Assembly: GCA_045106475.1 (NCBI GenBank)
Contig: JBGCEO010000025.1
Location: 124,001 to 188,000 of the forward strand
Origin: Granulosicoccus sp045106475
GTDB lineage: Bacteria; Pseudomonadota; Gammaproteobacteria; Granulosicoccales; Granulosicoccaceae
Direction of reading: 5' to 3'
DNA length: 64,000 nucleotides
Within the stretch, counting starts at the first letter, position 1. Every line of letters starts with the position of its first letter. Both the position numbers and the translations under genes were made by a program. Positions 42,631-51,316 of this stretch are shown one piece after another. A model generated the notes under the pieces. That model was given only the letters and a program-made list of their open reading frames with translations, was not told where the DNA came from and did not search any database.

Positions 42631-44616
42631 TCAGTTTGTCTCGCCAGCACGTTGAATATCTGCATTCGCCGCTGCTGCCTTAAGTAATCCGTCAGCGATC
42701 AAGGCAAGACAAGCAACACAAAGGCCAGCCACAATACCTTCCCCTACCTGAGAACGATTAAGCGCTATAAGTACTTCCTGACCTAGATCTTTCGTTCCGA
42801 CCAGAGCGGCTATGATCAACATGGAAAAGGCCATCATGATCGTCTGATTGATGCCAATCAACAACGTTGGCCAAGCGGCTGGCAGACGCAACCAAAGCAA
42901 TGTTTGCCAGTTGGTACAACCGGTAATCTTAGCGGCTTCGATGCGTGATGGCGGGACCTGATTCATACCCACCATGCCATATCGTATCGCGGGTGCCAGT
43001 GCATATAGGGTCACCGCAACAATGGCGGAAACATCGCCAATTCTAAAGAGCATAACCGCTGGCAACAAATAGACAAGTGTAGGAAGTGTTTGCAAGGTAT
43101 CCAGAAACAGATTAGCTGCAGACTGCAGACCTGCACGGGAAGACAACCAGAATCCAATTGGAAAGCCTATCAGCACAGCAATTAACACGGCTATGACAAT
43201 AAGATAAACGGAATTCATCGCGGGGCCCCAATAGCCCGTCACGACAATAAACAAAGCCAACCCCACGCAATACAAAGATAGGGAACGACCTCCAATCGCA
43301 TATGCGCCAAGCCCGAGCGTACCGATGACAAAAGCCCAGGGTGCAGTAGCCAGAAAATCCCTGAATGGCCTCATCACTTCAAGCAATGCAAAGGTACGAA
43401 AAGCATCCAATACATCAAACCATTCGCGATTGATCCATGTGACTAGATCATTCCAGAAAGCAGCAGTGGAGATAAGATACTCTTTGGGCCATTGCTGGGC
43501 GGGCTGGAACACCAAGGCCACAACGGTGGCTAATACTAACCAGGCGATCAGGAGTCGCCACAAAGGCTGCTGACCAGGCTCCAGGTGTTTACCATGAGCT
43601 GCTCGAGCTGCAGCCGCCTGACTGATTCGATCAAGGATAACAGCCAATGCAACTATTCCCATACCGGCTTCAAGACCAGTTCCAATATCGAGCTTTCGGA
43701 GCGCTTTCAAGACATCAAATCCCAGCCCACCTGCACCGATCATCGATGCGATGATCACCATGTTTAATGTCATCATAATGGTCTGGTTAAGACCAACTGC
43801 AATTTTTGACATGGCTGTGGGTAGTTGAACCTGCCACAGCAGCTGCCTTCGAGTACATCCGGCCATATGGCCACATTCGATGGTCTCAGCGGGTATTGAT
43901 TTGAGTGCAAGTACCGTGTTGTGAACCATCGGTGGCAATGCATAAAGGACAGTGGCTACAAGCGCAGCACTTGGGCCATAACCAAACAATAGAAGCGTGG
44001 GCACCAGATAGGAGAATATGGGCACCGTTTGCATGACGTTCATAACAGCTCGCGTCACGTTCTCGACTCTTTCGCTACGAAATGACCAGACGCCTAACGC
44101 AAGTCCAATGGCGGTAGCCATCAAAACACTGACCAACACATTGGACAGAGTAACCATTGCGTTTTGCCACAAGCCAAAAAGAACCAGAAAGCTAACGCAT
44201 ACTCCTACAGTCACACAAAGCGGGCGCCCGCCTAGCCGCCATGCCATTATCAGCGCAGCGCCGCCAATTGCCAACCAAGACAAAGGAGGAACGCTTTGCT
44301 TAACATCAAGCCCTCTTCCAGAAAAGAGTCCATCAGCCAACACAATCACTGCGGCCTGAATAGGTCTGTCTATAAACTCTGCGAAAAGACGGGTAATGTC
44401 TTGAACTGCCAGGCTACCAATTGATGCATCTCTGGCAAACCAGTTGAGTGCATTCCCCACCTTCTCCGCCACAGGAAAAACCAACCAGTCAGGTATGACG
44501 CTCAGCCATGATGGACCAAGCCTGACGAGCAAGTACATAGCCAGCAACAAAACGCCCATCGAAACATAACGATGTCGCGGGTTATGCAGCAATGGAATAG
44601 TGGCAGAAATGTTCAC
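42631..44616 (-). CDS. proW: Fused tandem permease of betaine-type ABC importer (ProW-like)
   Basis: 661 aa made of two ProW-type permease domains in one chain, residues about 90-330 and 410-640. Each has its own EAA loop: KSIPAETIECGHMAGCTRRQ and NQVPPSRIEAAKITGCTNWQ. Together about a dozen membrane segments. In classic systems two identical ProW copies make the channel; here the dimer is built in. It lies between the ProX-like binding-protein gene (100 bp upstream with a hairpin) and the ATPase. Confidence 0.88.
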   Translation of the reverse strand: MNISATIPLLHNPRHRYVSMGVLLLAMYLLVRLGPSWLSVIPDWLVFPVAEKVGNALNWFARDASIGSLAVQDITRLFAEFIDRPIQAAVIVLADGLFSGRGLDVKQSVPPLSWLAIGGAALIMAWRLGGRPLCVTVGVCVSFLVLFGLWQNAMVTLSNVLVSVLMATAIGLALGVWSFRSERVENVTRAVMNVMQTVPIFSYLVPTLLLFGYGPSAALVATVLYALPPMVHNTVLALKSIPAETIECGHMAGCTRRQLLWQVQLPTAMSKIAVGLNQTIMMTLNMVIIASMIGAGGLGFDVLKALRKLDIGTGLEAGMGIVALAVILDRISQAAAARAAHGKHLEPGQQPLWRLLIAWLVLATVVALVFQPAQQWPKEYLISTAAFWNDLVTWINREWFDVLDAFRTFALLEVMRPFRDFLATAPWAFVIGTLGLGAYAIGGRSLSLYCVGLALFIVVTGYWGPAMNSVYLIVIAVLIAVLIGFPIGFWLSSRAGLQSAANLFLDTLQTLPTLVYLLPAVMLFRIGDVSAIVAVTLYALAPAIRYGMVGMNQVPPSRIEAAKITGCTNWQTLLWLRLPAAWPTLLIGINQTIMMAFSMLIIAALVGTKDLGQEVLIALNRSQVGEGIVAGLCVACLALIADGLLKAAAANADIQRAGETN

Positions 44617-44670
44617 GTAATCACTAGAGGCCGAAGTTCATCAGCACAATGCACCGTGAGATAGAAAAGC

Positions 44671-44691
44671 GGTCGGCAAGCTCTGCCGACC
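44671..44691 (-). promoter_or_regulatory. Intercistronic hairpin between proX-like and proW-like genes
   Basis: Perfect 8-bp stem GGTCGGCA/TGCCGACC with a 5-nt loop, 26 bp past the binding-protein stop. No T run. The same arrangement is seen at 24526 in the sugar operon. Confidence 0.65.
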
Positions 44692-44716
44692 ACTAACGCC
44701 GCCCAGGTTAGCCAGC

Positions 44717-45682
44717 TTAACCGGCACAAGCAGCCCAAGGACGCCATGTATCCTGATTGGCTTTAAGCCATTCGGTTGCTACCTCGGTACTTGATCGCCC
44801 TTCAAGATCCACTTCTGCAATCAAGCCAGCCAGCGTGTCGTTGTCCATTGTATAGTTTCGCACCATCTCATAAGCACACGGCCATACTTCCTCACCACCG
44901 GCCCAACCCATCTTCTTGATCCAGCCGTAGGGCTTTCCACAATCGCCCGTGGCTTCAGTATTGGGGCCCCAAGCGGGATCACTGAAACAACCATCTTCAA
45001 ATTTGGGAAATTTAACAAATTCACCTTCATATACTGATGTGATCCAGTGTGGCTCCCATACCCATAAGATCACTGGTGCTGTTCGATCGTAGGCTGCCTT
45101 TAGTTCTGCAAACATGGCAGCATCCGTTCCCGGATGGATGACCTCAAAGGGTAAATCCAGTGCGGCTATCATTTTTTCATCATGATCACCCCAGGATACC
45201 GGTCCACCCACATAGCGCCCCTTAGGGGATGTGTCTGCTGTTGAAAAATATTCAGCGCAGTCTTTGAGTGCCTCCCAATTTGGCAGCCCCGGGCAACTTT
45301 CCTTTACGTAGAGCGGATACCACCAGTCTTCTACTCCTGCCAGGCCAGTCTCGCCCAGGTCCAGCACATTACCGGTCGCTACGGATTTTTCGAGATTGAT
45401 CAACTGAGTTGTCTGCCAGGTTTCCATTGCGATGTGCAAATCGCCATTTTCAAAACCGGGATAGCGACCTGAATCGTCAGCTACTACCAATTCTGTATTG
45501 TATCCGTAGGTTTGAAGTATTAAGGACATCATCTCCCCTTGCAGCCCAATGCTGGTCCAATCAGCAATCATTATCTTTATAGGCTTGTCGGATTCCGGAA
45601 CTGCCGCATGTGCATTGAACGGAAGGCTCAAGGTTGCAGCCATCAAAACCGATAAGGCACAGCTTAATTTCTTAAATTGCAT
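44717..45682 (-). CDS. proX: Glycine betaine/quaternary-amine-type binding protein (ProX/OpuAC)
   Basis: 321 aa with a signal peptide ending AHA at residue 26. ProX/OpuAC family (PF04069): KPIKIMIADWTSIGLQGEMMSLILQTYGYNTELV near residue 35, METWQTTQLINLEKSV near 86 and WVWEPHWITSVYEGEFVKFP near 215. Several tryptophans (DWTS, METW, EPHW) are in place for an aromatic cage around a quaternary ammonium group. It feeds the two-domain permease and ATPase encoded downstream. Located next to the SDR and the flavoprotein/kinase pair, its ligand may be the substrate of that pathway and not just an osmolyte. Confidence 0.85.
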   Translation of the reverse strand: MQFKKLSCALSVLMAATLSLPFNAHAAVPESDKPIKIMIADWTSIGLQGEMMSLILQTYGYNTELVVADDSGRYPGFENGDLHIAMETWQTTQLINLEKSVATGNVLDLGETGLAGVEDWWYPLYVKESCPGLPNWEALKDCAEYFSTADTSPKGRYVGGPVSWGDHDEKMIAALDLPFEVIHPGTDAAMFAELKAAYDRTAPVILWVWEPHWITSVYEGEFVKFPKFEDGCFSDPAWGPNTEATGDCGKPYGWIKKMGWAGGEEVWPCAYEMVRNYTMDNDTLAGLIAEVDLEGRSSTEVATEWLKANQDTWRPWAACAG

Positions 45683-45717
45683 AGTGTTTCCTTCTGGTTA
45701 AAAATCTACCCTCTAAT

Positions 45718-45746
45718 TTTTTCGCGTTGCTTAATCATGCGAAAAA
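45718..45746. promoter_or_regulatory. Inverted repeat upstream of the proX-like gene
   Basis: Perfect 8-bp arms TTTTTCGC and GCGAAAAA separated by 13 bp, 36 bp upstream of the binding-protein start. Could be an operator or a weak bidirectional terminator. A second short inverted repeat, ACTGG/CCAGT, lies at 45759-45774. Confidence 0.4.
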
Positions 45747-45787
45747 CCCAATCCCCTCACTGGATTTAACCAGTAAAGTTATCTAAA

Positions 45788-46600
45788 TTACCCTTTTGCA
45801 TACCAACCATTGTCAACATATAACGCTGTACCGTTCACGAAGCTCGCCTCGTCTGATGCGAGAAAAAGCGCAGCCGATGCAACTTCATCTGCCTCACAGA
45901 TCCGCACTTGTGCACCATTAAGATCAGCTTCATTCCACTTCTGACCAAGATCATCCAGCTCATCGATCTCTCTGAGTCCATGTGCTGTTTTCACAAAGCC
46001 CGGACACACCGCATTGCAACGAATGCCGTTGTCTCGGTATTCGGTAGAAATCGATCTTGCTAGTTGCAAGACAGCTCCTTTTGTCATGCAGTATAGCGAT
46101 TCCAAAGCAAATCCCTTCTCGCCACCAATTGACGATGTAATCACAATTGAGCCTCCATCATGATCGAGCATGTGCTTAACAACTGAGCGGCAAACCAGAA
46201 AGGCGGATCGGACATTGATATTCATCAATCTATCGTAGTCAGCCTCGGTCGTTTCATGAAGCGGCTTAACGATAATTGTTCCTGCATGATTGAATAGCAC
46301 GGTTATCGGGCCAAACGAATCTATTACGGAATTTATCGCCAGCTCAACTTGTTCGGAATCCGACACATCCGTTTGAATGAACAGAGCGCTACCACCCTTT
46401 TCATTAATTTCTTCAACCACCTCATGGCCCTGTACTGCGTCGATGTCCAGTATAGCTACCTTGGCACCAGCAGCTGCAAATTGTAGAGACGCGGCTCGCC
46501 CCATCCCGCCAGCACCTCCAGTAATCAACGCAACTTTCCCTTTGAGTCGATCCGATCGGACTGACTCTAGTTTTGCAGTTGAACTTTTCCCCTCTAACAT
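45788..46600 (-). CDS. Short-chain dehydrogenase/reductase next to the betaine-type importer
   Basis: 270-aa classical SDR. TGGAGGMGR near residues 28-36, DVSD near 79, the NNAG motif as NHAG near 106, catalytic serine in TSSIGGE near 155 and YCMTK near 169-173. LDIDAVQ after strand 2 has the acidic residue that favours NAD. An alcohol dehydrogenase or dehydrogenase of a hydroxylated acid is the general expectation. Between the flavoprotein gene (upstream) and proX-like gene (downstream) on one strand. Confidence 0.85.
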   Translation of the reverse strand: MLEGKSSTAKLESVRSDRLKGKVALITGGAGGMGRAASLQFAAAGAKVAILDIDAVQGHEVVEEINEKGGSALFIQTDVSDSEQVELAINSVIDSFGPITVLFNHAGTIIVKPLHETTEADYDRLMNINVRSAFLVCRSVVKHMLDHDGGSIVITSSIGGEKGFALESLYCMTKGAVLQLARSISTEYRDNGIRCNAVCPGFVKTAHGLREIDELDDLGQKWNEADLNGAQVRICEADEVASAALFLASDEASFVNGTALYVDNGWYAKG

Positions 46601-46759
46601 TTAGTACCTACCCGTATTCACTACCATGGAACATTGGACAAATCCTGCATCTACTGTCACGCCTACTAAGAAATTACATTCACCATTGATGTAGTGGAAC
46701 CCAATAGTGCGATCCGCCATTCACCACCCACGCACGACGGCTGCATAGGTTGCACATAA

Positions 46760-49210
46760 CTAGCTTTTGACCCGTTGCATATTGGAGTCATAAAGAGGTT
46801 TCAAATGCAGCTTACAGTCAACTCTGTTAGTAGCAACTTCCAGCTGGTAGCTACCACTGTTGATGAAATCATCATTTACCCCTGTTGGATTTCGTATATA
46901 ACCGTAACCAATAGCACATCCCACATGATGACCATATCCACCGCTACTCAACCATCCGACTCGCTCACCATTGCGGTATATGGTTTCTCGCCCCAACAAA
47001 ATCACCTCCGGATCATTAACGGAAAAACCCACCAGTTTCTTGTTTATACCCTGTTTCTGCTGATTAATGAAAGCGTTTCGCCCTTTAAATGGTTGATCAG
47101 TCTTGTTAGCTTTCACGGCCCAGTCCAGACCGGCTTCAAGCGGCGTATGGTCCGGGCCAATATCGCTGCCCCATGCCCGGTAGCCTTTTTCCAGTCTGCA
47201 TGTTTCAATCACTCGATATCCAGCATTGATCAATCCGTGAGACTTCCCGGCCTTCATCAAAGCCTCGTAAACTGTGTGGGCATATTCAACAGGCAAGTGC
47301 AGTTCCCAGCCTTGCTCACCTACATAGGTAATTCTCAGTGCATTTACCGGGCACCCTGCTATGCCAATGGTTTGAACTGTTGAAAACGGAAATGCTTGAT
47401 TCGATACATCATCCCGGGTGACCAACTCTAATATCTTGCGTGCTTTCGGCCCCATCAGCGACAGCACGCAAACGGCAGATGTCACATCAAACAACTGAGC
47501 ATGAGCATCATCTGGAATATTGCGACTTATCCAGTCGAAATCATGTGTCGCAAATCCGGTACCCGTTACAATGTAAAACTCGTTATTAGATAGATTGGCA
47601 ATGGTGAGATCAGCTTGAATACCTCCACGATCATCCAGCATCTGGGTGTAGGTTAGCGAACCGATTGGTTTTTCCACGTCGTTGGCTGCAATCCAATTCA
47701 ACACACTTTGCGCATCCGGCCCTTTTAAAACATACTTTGCGAAAGATGTTTGATCGATAAGCACTGCATCGTTTCTAACTGCATGGTGCTCTCTGGCCAC
47801 AGCGTCATGCCAATTGGGCTTTTCAAATGTGTAATTGTCTTGCGCTACCTCACCAGCGGAGATATCTGCAAACCAGTTAGGACGTTCCCACCCGAGCTTC
47901 TCTCCAAAGCAGGCCCCCTGCTGTTTTAAGATGTCATACAGTGGTGATCTTCGACAGGGTCGTCCGGATTCATGCTCCTCATGCGGCCAGGCCATCGCAT
48001 AGTGCTTCCCATAGGCTTCAAGAGTTCGGGTCCGCACCCAATCGGTATCAAAATGCGGACGCCCGAATCTTCGAATATCCACGCTCCACAAATCAAACGG
48101 CGGCTCACCTTTAAATACCCATTCAGCCAAGGCCATGCCCGCCCCGCCACCAGCAGCTATACCAAACGCGTTAAATCCAGCGCCAACGAAGAAATTCTTT
48201 TGCTCTGGTGCTTCTCCCAGAATAAAATTGCCATCGGGAGTAAAGCTCTCCGGACCATTGATCATCTCCTTGATACCTGCATCTGAAAGCGCTGGCACTC
48301 TACCCAGGGCTTGTTCCATCATGGGCTCGAAATGATCAATATCAGTGTCTAATAGCGAGTAACTGAATCCCTTCGGAATACCCTTCAGAGCCCAAGGTTT
48401 GGGATTGGGTTCATAGCCCCCCATCACCAAACCACCCACCTCTTCTTTGTAGTAGGTCAACCTATCAGGATCACGCAGCGTAGGCAGGTCAGAACCTACA
48501 CCATTAATCTTCTCGGTTATTACGTACTGATGTTGAACAGAAACCAATGGTATGTTTACACCAAAACGTTGCGCAAAAACCCTGCTCCATTGACCGGCAC
48601 ACAGCACTACCTTTTCACACGCGATTGTGCCATTGGCCGTGACTACGCCAGTTATCGTACCGTTATCGAGTTTTAGATCCAGTACCTCAGTATCTTCCAT
48701 GATGTTAGCACCTGCCATTCTTGCACCTTTGGCCAATGCCTGTGTGATGTCCGAAGGGTTGGCCTGACCGTCTGTCGGTAAAAACGCAGCGCCTACCAGA
48801 TCATCTATATTCATCAGGGGCCAGAGCAACTGAGCCTCCTTCGGCGTTAGTAGTTGCATATCCAGACCAAAAGAGTGGGCAGTAGTAGCTTGGCGCTTCA
48901 CTTCCGTCCAACGCGCCTCATTGCAAGCCAATCGCAATCCACCATTCATCTTCCAGCCAGTTGCCAGCCCGGTTTCCTGTTCAAGTTTGTTATAGAGCTC
49001 AACGGAATACCCGAGAAGCTGAGTGACGTTCGCGTTGCTACGCAGCTGACCCACTAATCCGGCTGCGTGAAACGTCGTGCCGGAAGTTAGCTTATGCTGT
49101 TCCAGTAACAGAACTTCACATCCTAGTTTCGCAAGATGATAGGCGGTGGAACATCCTACAATTCCGCCACCGATAACAATAACTTTAGATGATGTTGGCA
49201 GCTCTCTCAT
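46760..49210 (-). CDS. Dimethylglycine/sarcosine dehydrogenase-like flavoprotein, copy 1
   Basis: 816 aa with the two-part plan of dimethylglycine and sarcosine dehydrogenases. The FAD-binding DAO domain (about 1-400) starts with VIGGGIVGCSTAYHL; His48 in TTFHAAGL corresponds to the histidine that carries covalent FAD in this family. The second half (about 420-816) is a GcvT/aminomethyltransferase-type domain that binds tetrahydrofolate (KYVLKGPDAQSVLNWIAANDV, GEQGWELHLPVEYAHTVYEAL, RLEKGYRAWGSDIGPDHTPLEAGL). Such enzymes remove an N-methyl group and pass it to tetrahydrofolate. It follows the kinase gene by 8 bp. The second copy is at 51317; the two are clearly paralogous but far from identical, so substrates may differ. 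Confidence 0.88.
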   Translation of the reverse strand: MRELPTSSKVIVIGGGIVGCSTAYHLAKLGCEVLLLEQHKLTSGTTFHAAGLVGQLRSNANVTQLLGYSVELYNKLEQETGLATGWKMNGGLRLACNEARWTEVKRQATTAHSFGLDMQLLTPKEAQLLWPLMNIDDLVGAAFLPTDGQANPSDITQALAKGARMAGANIMEDTEVLDLKLDNGTITGVVTANGTIACEKVVLCAGQWSRVFAQRFGVNIPLVSVQHQYVITEKINGVGSDLPTLRDPDRLTYYKEEVGGLVMGGYEPNPKPWALKGIPKGFSYSLLDTDIDHFEPMMEQALGRVPALSDAGIKEMINGPESFTPDGNFILGEAPEQKNFFVGAGFNAFGIAAGGGAGMALAEWVFKGEPPFDLWSVDIRRFGRPHFDTDWVRTRTLEAYGKHYAMAWPHEEHESGRPCRRSPLYDILKQQGACFGEKLGWERPNWFADISAGEVAQDNYTFEKPNWHDAVAREHHAVRNDAVLIDQTSFAKYVLKGPDAQSVLNWIAANDVEKPIGSLTYTQMLDDRGGIQADLTIANLSNNEFYIVTGTGFATHDFDWISRNIPDDAHAQLFDVTSAVCVLSLMGPKARKILELVTRDDVSNQAFPFSTVQTIGIAGCPVNALRITYVGEQGWELHLPVEYAHTVYEALMKAGKSHGLINAGYRVIETCRLEKGYRAWGSDIGPDHTPLEAGLDWAVKANKTDQPFKGRNAFINQQKQGINKKLVGFSVNDPEVILLGRETIYRNGERVGWLSSGGYGHHVGCAIGYGYIRNPTGVNDDFINSGSYQLEVATNRVDCKLHLKPLYDSNMQRVKS

Positions 49211-49218
49211 ATGGAGTT

Positions 49219-50112
49219 CTAAAGGCGCTTGAAGTTGGCAAAACTTTGGTTGAAACGAGCTAGATTCTCGTCGGTGTAAGCGGCGTAATCAAAATCAAGA
49301 CTGGAATGAATTTCGGACACCATGCTCCACATTGTTTCTCTTAACAACGATGCGCATTTCATGGCTTGGTAACGAAACCAAAGCTCATCATTCAATGTCT
49401 CCTGGTAATATTGCTCAAGCATCCAGCGCTCCAACGGTTCTTCTAGCTCACTGTTGGATGCAAGACCACCAAGATCAAAAAGCGGGGTATTGAAACCACC
49501 GTATTCCCAATCGATAAGCCACAAACGATTCCCATCATCCATGATGTTTGCTGGCAGCAAATCATTATGTCCGAAGACGATATCGAAGGGTGTTGCCGCT
49601 TGTTCCAGCGTTTCGGTATTTTTCAACAGCGAGGGCAACAATTGCATGTGCGTGCTGCCACCCTCGCTAAGTGTTGCTGCGTAATCCCGCACTATATGGA
49701 ACACCCAGAAAACCACCGAAGCACCGCGAAGATGTTTTGGTACATCCTGATGACATGTCCGCAGCAGTTTGACAATCTCGCCAAGTCGCGTTTGTTCCTG
49801 GATATGACCAGCATTCAACGCATGCCCAGACACAAAATCCATGACCAGAACTCCTTCATCATGGAAAATTATCTCAGGTGAAATACCCGCTAACGCTGCG
49901 GCCTTTCCCGCCGCGATTTCATTGAATCGCAAGATCTGATGCTCGGGAATATCGCACCCTAGCCTCACTACGTATTTCTTAGCGTTTGTGGAGACCAGAT
50001 AATTATGATTAGTTATCCCGCCTTCCAATGGGCTTACATCTACCGCTGTATTCCAGCACGGTAGCCTGGAGATGCGTTGAACATGTTCTGAAGGGTCGAT
50101 TGCTTTACTCAT
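49219..50112 (-). CDS. Choline-kinase-like phosphotransferase, copy 1
   Basis: I choose the ATG at 50112 (297 aa); a TTG 25 codons upstream would add a Cys-rich segment unlike the family. APH/choline kinase family: an N-terminal lobe with GGITNHNYLVS and KKYVVRL, the Brenner motif GHNDLLPANI near residue 180 and the DFG-like IDWEYGGFNTPLFDLGGLA near 200. These are the marks of LicA-type choline kinases and related small-molecule kinases that phosphorylate a hydroxyl group. It is first in the minus-strand arm, directly downstream of the DeoR operator region, and is followed by flavoprotein copy 1. Confidence 0.85.
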   Translation of the reverse strand: MSKAIDPSEHVQRISRLPCWNTAVDVSPLEGGITNHNYLVSTNAKKYVVRLGCDIPEHQILRFNEIAAGKAAALAGISPEIIFHDEGVLVMDFVSGHALNAGHIQEQTRLGEIVKLLRTCHQDVPKHLRGASVVFWVFHIVRDYAATLSEGGSTHMQLLPSLLKNTETLEQAATPFDIVFGHNDLLPANIMDDGNRLWLIDWEYGGFNTPLFDLGGLASNSELEEPLERWMLEQYYQETLNDELWFRYQAMKCASLLRETMWSMVSEIHSSLDFDYAAYTDENLARFNQSFANFKRL

Positions 50113-50453
50113 TGGCCGGAACAGACAAGCGGATGACACAGACGCACAAACACATTGATCGTCAGTGCGTTTGCAATCCACAGGCAAATCATTTTCATCC
50201 TCGTCATAGGATTAAGCCAGAGTTGTTCTTCCCATCTACCTGCTCTACATACTTTCTCAGCAAGCGTCCAATGTCAACAAAAAACAACATAAGTCATCAA
50301 TTATGTTCTCTTTTGTTGATTTTGAAGAAAGCTTACTCTAATCTGAACTCTCTTTTCGAGCTTGGCATTAAAGAGTGCATACAACCCGGAGTCTTACCCG
50401 GCTAAGCAAACACGTGATGCGGGGGCGGGGCTTGTCAATCTTTCAAGAGATGG
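50113..50453. other. Divergent promoter region of the DeoR-centred locus
   Basis: 340 bp between the two diverging arms. It holds the 46-bp inverted repeat described separately, a TTGACA box reading left at 50277-50272 and, reading right, TTGTTG (50313-50318) with TCTAAT (50337-50342) 18 bp away. No gene is evident. Confidence 0.6.
50274..50319. promoter_or_regulatory. Putative DeoR operator, imperfect inverted repeat
   Basis: Arm TCAACAAAAAACAACATAA (50274-50292) and arm TTATGTTCTCTTTTGTTGA (50301-50319) pair at 17 of 19 positions around an 8-bp centre. It overlaps the leftward -35 box TTGACA and the start of the rightward -35 candidate, so one bound regulator could switch both arms. Confidence 0.7.
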
Positions 50454-51290
50454 TTGATGAATAAACAAACGCTGACCAACAATACGCACAGAGAACTTGA
50501 AATTCTTGATCAGCTACGCCTGTCGGGTGGCTCTTGCAGAATCAAATTTCTCGCCGAACGAATCGGAGTGACGGAACAAACCGTTAGAAGAAATATTCGT
50601 GTTTTAGAAAGTAATGGGCGAGTCAGAAAAGTACATGGAGGTGTGCAGCTGATAGAGGCGCAAAACGAAGCTCCTTTTCAAACTCGCATGAACGTAAGAC
50701 CAGAAGCAAAAAAAGAAGTTGCGGCAAGTGTTGCGGATATGATTAGCGATGGTGATTCTTTATTTCTCGATATAGGATCAACGACTGCCTATGTTGCAAT
50801 GGCACTACAAAATCATCACGAGCTACTTATCATTACTAACTCGGTTGCTGTTGCACATACCTTAGTCAGCCGTAATAACAATAGAGTGTTTTTCTCCGGT
50901 GGAGAATTGCGAAGCCATGATGGCGGTAGTTTTGGCGAAGGTGCTATTGATTTTATACATCAGTTCAACATGCAATACGCAATACTCTCAGTTGGCGCAA
51001 TTGATTCAGAACGGGGTTTCATGCTGCATGACATGCAAGAAGCCAAAGTATCTCGCGAAGCAATGGCACGAGCACAAACTACAGTGATTGCAGGAGATAG
51101 CGGCAAGTTCGGCCGACGTGCACCGATCTGTATTGCTGAGCCTGAAGAATTCGATATTCTCATCAGCGATAAACGCCCTTCACCTGCTATTGCAGATATG
51201 CTTCAACGTAATGATATTGATTTGGTATTGAGTGGTGCTCAACAAAAGTCTCGCTCATCTAACAACTATGCATCGCTAAACTCAGGGTAA
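50454..51290 (+). CDS. DeoR-family transcriptional regulator
   Basis: 278 aa. Winged helix at residues about 8-62 (HRELEILDQLRLSGGSCRIKFLAERIGVTEQTVRRNIRVLE and GRVRKVHGGVQLIE). The sensor domain has the phosphosugar-isomerase-like loop DSLFLDIGSTTAYVA near 100-113, IITNSVAVAHTL near 125, VFFSGGELR near 144 and SVGAIDSERGFM near 182. DeoR regulators usually respond to phosphorylated intermediates, which fits the kinases of this locus. It starts the plus-strand operon, followed by flavoprotein copy 2 (26 bp), kinase copy 2 (14 bp) and acetamidase (30 bp). Confidence 0.92.
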   Translation: MMNKQTLTNNTHRELEILDQLRLSGGSCRIKFLAERIGVTEQTVRRNIRVLESNGRVRKVHGGVQLIEAQNEAPFQTRMNVRPEAKKEVAASVADMISDGDSLFLDIGSTTAYVAMALQNHHELLIITNSVAVAHTLVSRNNNRVFFSGGELRSHDGGSFGEGAIDFIHQFNMQYAILSVGAIDSERGFMLHDMQEAKVSREAMARAQTTVIAGDSGKFGRRAPICIAEPEEFDILISDKRPSPAIADMLQRNDIDLVLSGAQQKSRSSNNYASLNSG

Positions 51291-51316
51291 TCGTAACTCG
51301 ATGGAGGTTCGCTTTA

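Noticed and set aside
46775..47383. 202-codon frame antisense to flavoprotein copy 1
   Set aside because: Antisense shadow of a well-supported gene; no ribosome site, no family.
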